From an uncultured Clostridia bacterium (GTDB taxonomy: Bacteria; Bacillota; Clostridia; Oscillospirales; CAG-272), in assembly GCA_947652805.1 (NCBI GenBank), contig CANTEM010000050.1, positions 1 through 7,740 of the forward strand: DNA of 7,740 bases. The letters run 5' to 3'. A program made the translations under genes and the position numbers. The stretch's first letter is position 1, and every line of letters begins with the position of its first letter. The notes under the pieces are model-generated. The model was not told the DNA's origin. It made no database searches and saw only the letters and a list, made by a program, of their open reading frames with translations. Of this stretch, positions 1 through 5,790 are shown in pieces.

Positions 1-53
1 AAATGTTAAAGGGTGGGGTAATTATGGATGTAACAACCCCTGAACAGGCAAAA
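1..53 (+). CDS. pdxS: PdxS (pyridoxal 5'-phosphate synthase lyase subunit) N-terminal fragment, at a chimeric contig end
   Basis: Read from base 3, the frame gives MLKGGVIMDVTTPEQAK, which I recognise as the conserved segment near the N-terminus of PdxS (Snz), the synthase subunit that builds pyridoxal 5'-phosphate with the glutaminase PdxT. In the family this continues with I-A-E and an alanine/glycine-rich stretch. Here the match stops at about base 53; the frame then reads N-Y-D-G-S and hits a stop at 78-80, while ArgR sequence begins in another frame. It is therefore about 17 codons of PdxS joined to argR inside the shared-looking bases caggcaaaaa. The aspartate of M-D-V lies in the conserved N-terminal substrate-binding region. 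It cannot be a functional gene as it stands. The most likely explanation is an assembly or amplification chimera; a real rearrangement is possible but less likely. Identification is from memory of the family. Confidence 0.75.
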
Positions 54-55
54 AA
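46..55. other. Chimeric junction pdxS / argR
   Basis: PdxS-like coding in the frame of base 3 ends at about base 53. ArgR-like coding in the frame of base 58 can be followed upstream to about base 46-49 (R-Q-K-I-M-T-D). Both readings pass through caggcaaaaa, so the join cannot be placed more exactly. That overlap is the kind of short shared sequence at which assembly or amplification chimeras form. Confidence 0.65.
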
Positions 56-357
56 TTATGACGGATCATGGACGGTATAAATATATTGTGCAGAAAAATC
101 ACGGAGATACGGAAGGGCAGTTTGCATACAGCAAAACTCTTGCAGCCTCCATTATCAGTGCGGATTATGCAATGAATCTAGTGGTGGTAAAAACTTATCC
201 GGGTATGGCACAGGCAGTTGCGGCAGGCTTGGATGCAATGCCATTGCCTTCTGTTTTGGGATGCGTTGCCGGAGACGATACGCTTTTTTTAGCGGTTCGC
301 GATATATCCTGTGCAGCGCAGGTTGCGGCGGATATCCGAAAAATGGCAGGGAAATAA
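49..357 (+). CDS. argR: Arginine repressor ArgR, C-terminal part (5' end missing)
   Basis: This is the C-terminal oligomerisation and arginine-binding domain of the ArgR/AhrC repressor, which binds ARG-box operators when arginine is plentiful. The conserved run V-V-V-K-T-Y-P-G-M-A-Q is followed by V-A-G-D-D-T at 265-282. The G-D-D-T motif supplies aspartates that contact arginine at the trimer interface. A full ArgR is about 150 residues with a winged helix-turn-helix in its first ~70. That domain, including the usual S-R-D-I recognition motif, is absent in every frame upstream. The ATG at 58 is not a credible start: it has no Shine-Dalgarno sequence, and family-like residues (Q-K-I-M-T-D-H-G-R-Y-K-Y) begin before it. 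The gene is cut by the chimeric end of the window and is probably whole in the organism. Its position just upstream of recN matches the usual Firmicute argR-recN order, which supports the call. Confidence 0.85.
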   Translation, partial: QKIMTDHGRYKYIVQKNHGDTEGQFAYSKTLAASIISADYAMNLVVVKTYPGMAQAVAAGLDAMPLPSVLGCVAGDDTLFLAVRDISCAAQVAADIRKMAGK

Positions 358-398
358 TATATTAACAAAAACTCTTATAGAAAACTTGATTTACAATG

Positions 399-404
399 AA
401 GGAG
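399..404 (+). promoter_or_regulatory. Shine-Dalgarno sequence of recN
   Basis: AAGGAG lies 7 bases before the ATG at 412, a standard spacing that fixes the recN start. The 54-base argR-recN gap is AT-rich. I see no convincing -35/-10 pair, LexA/SOS box or terminator hairpin in it. Confidence 0.8.
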
Positions 405-411
405 ATGCAAA

Positions 412-2106
412 ATGCTGCGGGCTCTGTCCATTGAAAATATAGCCGTTGCCAAAAATTTGGATATTGAGTTTGACAGCGGTTTTACCGTGCTGACCGGCGA
501 AACAGGTGCCGGAAAGTCTATTATAATTGACAGTATATCCTTGCTCCTTGGCGCTAAGGGACAGCGGGAGCTGATTCGCCACGGCGAAGCAAAGGCTTCT
601 GTGACTGCGATATTTTCTGACGAGGAGGACGAAAACGGGGAACTGTCTGCAATCGGCATTCAGCCGGACGAAAACGGCGAACTCACCCTGATGCGCACAT
701 TGTCTGCGGACGGCAGAAGCGGAGCGAAGATCAACGGAAAAAGCGTGTCGCTGTCGCTGCTGCGGGAATGTACGGAAAAGCTTCTTGCCCTGCATGGGCA
801 GGAGGAAACCGCCTCCTTATATGATCCCCGTGCATATGTGCGGGTGTTGGACGATTATGGGGAAAGTGATCCGCTGTTACAGGCGTACAGTGTAATATAT
901 GAACAAATGGTCGGAAAGCGGAGCGAAATACAGCAGCTGCGTAAATCTATGGAAGAACGATCCATGATGATCGATATACTGAAATATCAGATTGCAGAAA
1001 TCGACAAGGCGCGTATCGCAGGTCCGGACGAGGAAGAAAGGTTGACAAGGCTTCGGGACAAGCTGCGGGACAGAGAAGTAATTGCAAAAAATGCAAGCCT
1101 TGTCCACCGTGCCCTTGCGCCCTCGGATAAAGGCGCGTCTGCCGCATATTTGCTGGAGCGTGCCGCCGCAGCCTTGCACCAGCTTGGCGGTATTATGGAG
1201 GGGGCGGAAGAAGCCGCCGGAAAGTTGATGGAGTATCGGATCGAAGTGATCGATATTGCAGAACGGGCAAGAGATGTGATCGATTTGGACGAGCTGGACG
1301 GGGAAGATCCGGACCGGCAGCTGGATCGAATTGAAGGAAGACTGAATCTGTTGTCACGTTTGAAGAAAAAGTATGGTGGCAGCCTGACAGATGTAATTTC
1401 CTTCCGGGAAAATGCAGGAAAAAAGCTCCATGATATTGAATTTGGTGAAAGCCGTTTGGAAGAACTGGAACGGGAATATAAACAGCTTATCAAAAAAGGC
1501 AGGGAAGCGGCGGACGCTTTAAGTACACATCGCCGGGAAGCGGCGGTGCGTCTGGGGGACGAGGTAATGGATACCCTCCGTTTTCTGGATATGCCGAAGG
1601 TTCGGTTTTATGTGGAAATCCGCCCCCTGCGGGAGGACGGCAAAGAAAAGTTTACCGCCCTTGGCGCGGACGAGGTAGACTTTACAGTGGTTACAAATCC
1701 GGGCGATGCACCGCAATCCCTGTCTAAAACTGCATCCGGCGGGGAAATGTCCAGAATTATGCTGGCGCTGAAAAGTGCCCAGGCAAAAAAGACAGGCGCA
1801 GGAACGGTTATTTTTGACGAGATTGATACAGGCGTGTCCGGCGGCACGTCGGAGCGCATCGGTATCAAGCTGCGGGAGCTGTCCCGCGGCGCACAGGTGA
1901 TTTGTGTAACTCACTCGGCACAGGTGGCGGCGCAGGCGCATCAGCATTTGCTGATTGAGAAAAAAGAAGTAGACGGCAGAGCCGAGAGCTGCGTTCGCAC
2001 CCTTGCAACGGAAGAACGCGTTGAGGAACTGGCGCGGATCATCGGCGGCATCGAAGTGACAGAAAACCAATATACAGCGGCGAGAGAACTGCTGAAAAAT
2101 ATATGA
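412..2106 (+). CDS. recN: DNA repair protein RecN
   Basis: RecN is an SMC-like ATPase that acts early in double-strand-break repair, gathering at DNA ends and promoting recombination with RecA. The protein has 564 residues, close to the usual 550-580. The N-terminal ATPase half carries Walker A G-E-T-G-A-G-K-S at residues 29-36. The middle is rich in charged and leucine residues consistent with two coiled-coil arms (about 160-230 and 340-390), short as is typical of RecN compared with full SMC proteins. The C-terminal half has the ABC signature A-S-G-G-E-M-S at 441-447 and Walker B V-I-F-D-E-I-D at 466-472, followed by T-G-V-S-G-G. The motif order shows an intact enzyme. The start is set by AAGGAG 7 bases upstream. 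It lies 54 bases after argR, the classic Firmicute arrangement. Unusually, the next gene is tyrS, not spoIVB. No SOS box is visible upstream. Confidence 0.97.
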   Translation: MLRALSIENIAVAKNLDIEFDSGFTVLTGETGAGKSIIIDSISLLLGAKGQRELIRHGEAKASVTAIFSDEEDENGELSAIGIQPDENGELTLMRTLSADGRSGAKINGKSVSLSLLRECTEKLLALHGQEETASLYDPRAYVRVLDDYGESDPLLQAYSVIYEQMVGKRSEIQQLRKSMEERSMMIDILKYQIAEIDKARIAGPDEEERLTRLRDKLRDREVIAKNASLVHRALAPSDKGASAAYLLERAAAALHQLGGIMEGAEEAAGKLMEYRIEVIDIAERARDVIDLDELDGEDPDRQLDRIEGRLNLLSRLKKKYGGSLTDVISFRENAGKKLHDIEFGESRLEELEREYKQLIKKGREAADALSTHRREAAVRLGDEVMDTLRFLDMPKVRFYVEIRPLREDGKEKFTALGADEVDFTVVTNPGDAPQSLSKTASGGEMSRIMLALKSAQAKKTGAGTVIFDEIDTGVSGGTSERIGIKLRELSRGAQVICVTHSAQVAAQAHQHLLIEKKEVDGRAESCVRTLATEERVEELARIIGGIEVTENQYTAARELLKNI

Positions 2107-2114
2107 CATATTAA

Positions 2115-2157
2115 GAGAGGAGCAGGCAGGGCAACAGGCTGTGCCGCGTAAGAAAAA
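2115..2157 (+). promoter_or_regulatory. Hairpin between a displaced Shine-Dalgarno and the tyrS start
   Basis: A strong purine-rich site, GAGAGGAG at 2115-2122, lies about 36 bases before the tyrS ATG, too far for normal initiation. Between them is a possible stem: GGCA (2125-2128) with TGCC (2142-2145), a G-G mismatch, then GGC (2130-2132) with GCT (2138-2140) around the loop AACAG. It may be extended by GC (2122-2123) with GC (2146-2147). If folded, it would leave about 10 bases between stem and ATG and bring the site near the start codon. The 51-base gap is far too short for a T-box leader, the common regulator of tyrS in Firmicutes. Pairing was worked out by eye; function is inference. 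Confidence 0.35.
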
Positions 2158-3384
2158 ATGAGTTTGTATCAGGAATTTGTAGACAGAGGAATGCTCGCGC
2201 AGGTAACAGATCCGGAGCGGGTTCAGGATCTTTTGGATAATCAGAAGGTTACATTTTATATTGGATTTGATCCTACCGCAGACAGCTTGCATATCGGTCA
2301 TTTCATTCAGATGAAGGTTATGGCACACATGCAGCGTGCAGGTCACCGTCCCATTGCGATTTTTGGCGGCGGTACGGCTATGATTGGCGATCCATCCGGC
2401 AAAAACGACATGCGCCGCATGATGACAAAGGAAGAAATTGCCGCCAATATCGAGAATTTCAAAAAGCAGATGGGCAAATTTATTGATACCAGCGAGGGAA
2501 AGGCGATTTTTGTCAACAACGGAGACTGGCTCCTGGATTTGAACTACGTTAATTTTCTCAGAGAAGTCGGACCCCATTTTACAGTAAACAGAATGCTTGG
2601 CGCAGAATGCTATAAATCCAGAATGGAAACAGGGCTTACGTTCCTTGAATTCAACTATATGATCATGCAGGCATACGACTTCTATCGGCTGAATCAGGAT
2701 TACGGCTGTGTTCTGGAAACAGGCGGAGACGATCAGTGGTCCAATATTATTGCCGGCGTGGAGCTGATCCGCCGCAAAACCGGGAAGGAAGCATTTGGTC
2801 TCACCTTTAAGCTACTTCTGACCAGTGAAGGCAAGAAAATGGGTAAAACGGAAAAAGGTGCGCTGTGGCTGGATCCGGATAAAACCTCTCCTTACGAATT
2901 TTTCCAGTACTGGAGAAATATTGACGATTCCGATGTAATCAACTGCATGAAGATGCTTACATTCATGGAGCTTTCCGAAATTGCAGAGTATGAAAAACTA
3001 GAAGGCGCGCAGCTGAACACTGCAAAAGAGCGGCTGGCATGGGAAATCACTAACCTGATTCATGGCAAGGAAGAAGCAGATAAGGCACTGGCAGCGGCAA
3101 AGGCTGTGTTTGCTGCGGGCGGAATGGCGGAAAATATGCCGACAACGACCCTTCTGGCAGAAGACTTTACCGACGGAACCATTCTTGTATCCGATATGCT
3201 TGTGAAAGCAAAGCTTGCGCCCTCCAAAGCAGAAGCAAAACGGCTCATTTCCGGAGGCGGTATTTTTGTGGGTGATGTGAAGGCAGAAGGATTTACCGCT
3301 TCTGTCAGCGCGGCTGATATTCCCGAGGACGGACTCATTATTAGAAAAGGCAAAAAGACATTCCACCGTTTTGTGAAAGCATAA
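2158..3384 (+). CDS. tyrS: Tyrosyl-tRNA synthetase
   Basis: This class I aminoacyl-tRNA synthetase activates tyrosine with ATP and charges tRNA-Tyr in the cytoplasm. It has 408 residues, normal for the bacterial TyrS of about 400-430. The Rossmann catalytic domain shows the HIGH motif as H-I-G-H at 45-48, followed by G-G-G-T-A-M-I-G-D-P-S-G-K. The second ATP-binding signature K-M-S-K-S appears as K-M-G-K-T at 227-231, a common TyrS variant. Tyrosine-pocket features include the N-Y-M-I-M-Q-A-Y-D-F stretch and G-G-D-D-Q-W. Residues about 341-405 form a C-terminal S4 RNA-binding domain (K-A-E-A-K-R-L-I, then G-G-G-I-F-V-G-D). The ATG at 2158 is the only possible start because an in-frame stop sits at 2149-2151. 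The nearest good Shine-Dalgarno lies beyond a hairpin. It follows recN by 51 bases and was probably transcribed with it, so T-box control at this site can be excluded. Confidence 0.97.
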   Translation: MSLYQEFVDRGMLAQVTDPERVQDLLDNQKVTFYIGFDPTADSLHIGHFIQMKVMAHMQRAGHRPIAIFGGGTAMIGDPSGKNDMRRMMTKEEIAANIENFKKQMGKFIDTSEGKAIFVNNGDWLLDLNYVNFLREVGPHFTVNRMLGAECYKSRMETGLTFLEFNYMIMQAYDFYRLNQDYGCVLETGGDDQWSNIIAGVELIRRKTGKEAFGLTFKLLLTSEGKKMGKTEKGALWLDPDKTSPYEFFQYWRNIDDSDVINCMKMLTFMELSEIAEYEKLEGAQLNTAKERLAWEITNLIHGKEEADKALAAAKAVFAAGGMAENMPTTTLLAEDFTDGTILVSDMLVKAKLAPSKAEAKRLISGGGIFVGDVKAEGFTASVSAADIPEDGLIIRKGKKTFHRFVKA

Positions 3385-3396
3385 TGATTGTAAATT

Positions 3397-3401
3397 AGGA
3401 G
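3397..3401 (+). promoter_or_regulatory. Displaced Shine-Dalgarno upstream of the HAD gene
   Basis: AGGAG lies 24 bases before the ATG at 3426. No ATG, GTG or TTG occurs in the gene's frame between this site and 3426, and the frame is closed by TAG at 3396-3398. An ATA codon at 3414, 12 bases after the site, would add I-K-S-A in front of the methionine. It is a possible but unproven rare start. Confidence 0.4.
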
Positions 3402-3425
3402 AAAGAAACGGTCATAAAATCGGCA

Positions 3426-4109
3426 ATGTATCAATATCTTTTATTTGACGCGGATAATACGCTGCTGGATTTTGATTTAGCAGAAAAAGAAGCGCTACGG
3501 GGCGTTTTGGAAAACACACCTATGGGATACAGCGAAGAAATTGCGCAGCTGTATCATGCAATCAACGACAGGGAATGGAAGCGCCTGGAACGGGGCGAGA
3601 CAACCCGGGAATGTCTGCGTACAGAGCGGTTTATCAAATTATATGCGGCATTGGGATATACTTTAAAGCCTGACGATGCCGAGGCGGTGGCAGAGACCTT
3701 TTTGCAGCACATGGCAGAGCAGGCGGCGCTGATCGACGGCGCATTGGAAACGGTTACGCAGCTTTCTCAGAGATATGCATTATATATCGTTACAAACGCG
3801 ACTGCATGGGTGCAGAAAAAGCGTATGTCCCGCACGCCAATCGCGCCGTATTTCCAAAAGGTCTATATTTCCCATGAAATGGGCTGCGCCAAACCTGAGC
3901 GAATTTTTTTCGATCAGGTGCTGTCAGATATCGGAGATATGCGCAGGGAAGCGTACCTTGTGATTGGGGACTCCCTTTCTTCCGATATTGCAGGCGCCAG
4001 GGGAGCAGGTTTGGACAGCTGCTATTTTGACCGCAGCGGCAGGGGAAGCGGATCAGAAACTCCGAAATGGATCATTCATTCTCTCCCTGAACTGCTTACT
4101 ATACTATAA
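3426..4109 (+). CDS. HAD-superfamily hydrolase, YjjG/YfnB-type (probable 5'-nucleotidase)
   Basis: This is a 227-residue haloacid-dehalogenase phosphohydrolase of the subgroup that includes the pyrimidine 5'-nucleotidase YjjG and B. subtilis YfnB. All four HAD motifs are present. Motif I is D-A-D-N-T-L-L-D with nucleophile D8 and acid/base D10. Motif II is V-T-N with T123. Motif III has K156 in C-A-K-P-E-R. Motif IV is I-G-D-S-L-S-S-D with D182 and D187 for magnesium. A helical cap (about 15-95), as in YjjG, sits between motifs I and II. The opening L-L-F-D-A-D-N-T-L-L-D-F closely resembles YfnB/YjjG. The natural substrate cannot be read from sequence; non-canonical nucleoside monophosphates are the family precedent. 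It begins 41 bases after tyrS, and murB follows 10 bases after its stop, so it sits inside the operon. Its Shine-Dalgarno spacing is unusually long. Confidence 0.85.
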   Translation: MYQYLLFDADNTLLDFDLAEKEALRGVLENTPMGYSEEIAQLYHAINDREWKRLERGETTRECLRTERFIKLYAALGYTLKPDDAEAVAETFLQHMAEQAALIDGALETVTQLSQRYALYIVTNATAWVQKKRMSRTPIAPYFQKVYISHEMGCAKPERIFFDQVLSDIGDMRREAYLVIGDSLSSDIAGARGAGLDSCYFDRSGRGSGSETPKWIIHSLPELLTIL

Positions 4110-4110
4110 T

Positions 4111-4115
4111 GGAGG
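4111..4115 (+). promoter_or_regulatory. Shine-Dalgarno sequence that decides the murB start
   Basis: GGAGG lies 4 bases before the ATG at 4120 and directly follows the HAD stop codon (4107-4109). The murB frame stays open another 52 codons upstream inside the HAD gene, to an ATG at 3964. That earlier ATG lacks a ribosome site, and the added residues overlap the HAD gene and do not look like MurB. The short spacing suggests translational coupling. Confidence 0.75.
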
Positions 4116-4119
4116 CCAT

Positions 4120-5028
4120 ATGAATTCTGTTGCAGCCGTAAAAAAGGAACTGGATAAAATCGGTGTGGCTTATGTGGAAAATGCACTGATGTCTGCACAT
4201 ACTACCTTTCGCATCGGCGGACCGGCAATGCTGTATATTCGCCCCGAAAATCAGGATAAACTGGTGGGTGCAGCCCGCATAATCCAAGGGGCGGGGCTTC
4301 CCATGGTCACGATAGGAAAAGGAAGCAATCTCCTTGTTTCTGATGCTGGCTACCAGGGTGCGATTCTTTCCACAGAAGGCTTAACAGATGTTTCCATTTC
4401 AGAAAATATAGTCACCTGCGCCTGCGGCGCAAGTGTTACAGGCGCGGCGGTTATAGCCCGGGACAGAGGACTATCCGGAATGGAGTTTTTATACGGCATT
4501 CCCGGCTCAGCCGCAGGTGCAGTATATATGAATGCAGGGGCTTACGGCGGGGAGATCGCTGATATTTTAACCTCCAGTACCTATTATGATATGGAAACCG
4601 GCGCTGTAGCTGCGCTTACGGCGGCAGATCACGGGTTTGAATACCGCAATAGTATTTACCGTTCCAACAGCAAGCGGATTATACTGTCCGCTGTGTTTGA
4701 ACTGAAGCCGGGGCAGCATGCTGAGATTCGCAGCGCTATGGAGGATTACATGTACCGGCGCAAAACCAAGCAGCCGCTGGAATATCCGTCCGCCGGAAGC
4801 GTGTTCAAGCGGTATCCCGGCAGGTATACAGGGCAGATGATTGAGGAATGCGGCCTGAAAGGCAGAAGTGTTGGCGGCGCGCAGGTTTCTGAAAAGCATG
4901 CCGGGTTTATTGTCAACCGGGGCGGCGCGACTGCGGCGGATGTACTGGGGCTGATCGAGATAATAAAAGAAGCGGTTGCGCATAAATTTGGTGTGGAAAT
5001 TGAATGCGAAATGATTTATTTGGCTTAA
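4120..5028 (+). CDS. murB: UDP-N-acetylmuramate dehydrogenase MurB
   Basis: MurB is a cytoplasmic FAD enzyme that uses NADPH to reduce UDP-GlcNAc-enolpyruvate to UDP-N-acetylmuramate, the second committed step of peptidoglycan precursor synthesis. The 302-residue product fits the short (type II) MurB found in Gram-positives. N-terminal F-R-I-G-G-P-A (R31) is followed by the FAD-binding stretch G-K-G-S-N-L-L-V-S-D. Next comes Y-G-I-P-G-S-A-A-G-A with N-A-G-A-Y-G-G. The C-terminal substrate domain has Y-R-N-S, then P-S-A-G-S-V-F-K with the proton-donating serine S227. S-V-G-G-A-Q-V-S-E-K-H-A-G-F follows, then a final glutamate (probably E297) in the catalytic position. The start is the ATG preceded by GGAGG. 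MurB is followed by whiA in the same reading frame after a single stop. In most Firmicutes rapZ and yvcK lie between murB and whiA; here they are absent. Confidence 0.97.
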   Translation: MNSVAAVKKELDKIGVAYVENALMSAHTTFRIGGPAMLYIRPENQDKLVGAARIIQGAGLPMVTIGKGSNLLVSDAGYQGAILSTEGLTDVSISENIVTCACGASVTGAAVIARDRGLSGMEFLYGIPGSAAGAVYMNAGAYGGEIADILTSSTYYDMETGAVAALTAADHGFEYRNSIYRSNSKRIILSAVFELKPGQHAEIRSAMEDYMYRRKTKQPLEYPSAGSVFKRYPGRYTGQMIEECGLKGRSVGGAQVSEKHAGFIVNRGGATAADVLGLIEIIKEAVAHKFGVEIECEMIYLA

Positions 5029-5034
5029 TATAAT

Positions 5035-5775
5035 ATGGCAGAGAGTTACAGTAAAATTACGAAAGAAGCAATTCTTGAGAATATTCCGAAAAAGAAATGT
5101 TGTCAGCGGATCCGGCAGGATGCACTGGATTTGGCAAATCTGGCGGACGCGGGTTTGCGCGCGGAAAAAATAGCGACTGCGCCGGAGCATTTCCGGTGCG
5201 GGACATGCCCTGCAAGCTTTGCAGGAGGACTGTTTGTTTCCTTTGGTTCGGTGACCGACCCGGATAAACAGTATCATTTGGAGCTGTCTTTTGAAACGGA
5301 TGCAGAGCGTGATGCTGTAAAAAAGATTTTGTCGGATGCAGGTGTTTCTATGAAGTCCGGACAGAGGGGTACACGATATTTGCTGTATATTAAAAGCAGT
5401 AGCGATATCGAGGATTTTCTTGCATTTACAGGAGCAACCCACGCTGCTTTTGACTTGATGAATGCAAAAATTGTGCGGGAAGTCCGCGGCAATGCAAACC
5501 GGCAAATGAATTGTGATATGGCGAACATATCAAAGTCTTTGGCAGCGGCGCAGCAGTATACAAATGCGATTTCAGAACTTTTGCGCGGCGGCTACGAAAT
5601 CCGGTTGCCCGAGGAGCTTCGGCAGACAGCGCTGCTGCGGTGTGAGAATCCCCAGGCGTCTATGACGGAGCTGGGACAACTGCACAACCCGCCGATTACA
5701 AAATCCGGGGTCAAGCACCGGTTGGATAAAATTCTGCGGTTTTATGAAGGATTGAAAAGACAGGATTCAGAGTAA
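5035..5775 (+). CDS. whiA: Shortened WhiA-family DNA-binding regulator
   Basis: WhiA joins a LAGLIDADG-homing-endonuclease-like domain with no nuclease activity to a C-terminal helix-turn-helix. In Actinobacteria it drives sporulation septation; in B. subtilis it affects division and chromosome segregation. This protein has 246 residues against about 315 usual. The start matches the family (S-Y-S-K-I-T-K-E, then K-K-K-C-C at 19-23). About 30 residues later it passes to the second LAGLIDADG-like half: C-x-x-C at 55-58, S-F-A-G-G-L-F-V-S-F-G-S-V at 61-73, then Y-H-L-E-L. The conserved V-R-E-V-R-G-N-A-N-R-Q-M-N-C and the C-terminal helix-turn-helix with I-T-K-S-G-V-K-H-R-L are intact. About 65-70 residues of the first half are missing, with no frameshift. 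It starts 6 bases after the murB stop without a visible Shine-Dalgarno sequence; an in-frame stop at 5026-5028 excludes an upstream start. dnaE follows closely, a common Clostridial pairing. Confidence 0.9.
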   Translation: MAESYSKITKEAILENIPKKKCCQRIRQDALDLANLADAGLRAEKIATAPEHFRCGTCPASFAGGLFVSFGSVTDPDKQYHLELSFETDAERDAVKKILSDAGVSMKSGQRGTRYLLYIKSSSDIEDFLAFTGATHAAFDLMNAKIVREVRGNANRQMNCDMANISKSLAAAQQYTNAISELLRGGYEIRLPEELRQTALLRCENPQASMTELGQLHNPPITKSGVKHRLDKILRFYEGLKRQDSE

Positions 5776-5781
5776 AAGGAG
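5774..5781 (+). promoter_or_regulatory. Shine-Dalgarno sequence of dnaE
   Basis: AAAAGGAG lies 9 bases before the ATG at 5791 and begins at the last base of the whiA stop codon region. Another ATG at 5783 is out of frame with DnaE, so 5791 is the start. The match to the DnaE N-terminus begins there as well. Confidence 0.8.
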
Positions 5782-5790
5782 TATGCGGCA

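Noticed and set aside
1..57. A real argR pseudogene with an internal deletion of the helix-turn-helix
   Set aside because: I first read M-D-V-T as the ArgR D-V-T-Q region with a deletion after it. The full 17-residue stretch matches PdxS much better, so a chimeric join explains it without invoking gene decay.
358..411. Promoter or SOS box before recN
   Set aside because: TTAACA and TTGATT resemble -35 boxes, but no -10 at suitable spacing follows, and no LexA-type palindrome is visible.
2124..2148. A degenerate T-box motif (AGGCTGTGCCGCG resembles the T-box core) upstream of tyrS
   Set aside because: Several positions differ from the conserved core, and the 51-base gap has no room for the specifier stem or an antiterminator/terminator pair. 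At best it is a remnant.
1519..2577. A 352-codon open frame on the minus strand across recN and tyrS
   Set aside because: It lies opposite two well-conserved genes, crosses their junction, has no recognisable motif, and its composition (many C, H, R, L) is what the complement of these codons gives. Other long minus-strand frames, such as 4567-5505 and 6418-7332, were rejected for the same reasons.
3964..4119. A 52-codon N-terminal extension of MurB
   Set aside because: The frame is open but lies within the HAD gene, has no ribosome site at 3964, and the residues do not resemble MurB. GGAGG before 4120 gives the proper start.
5209..5225. Perfect inverted repeat CCTGCAA-gct-TTGCAGG
   Set aside because: It is inside whiA where it encodes conserved family residues (P-A-S-F-A-G), has no T-run after it, and a 7-base stem of this size is expected by chance in a window of this length.
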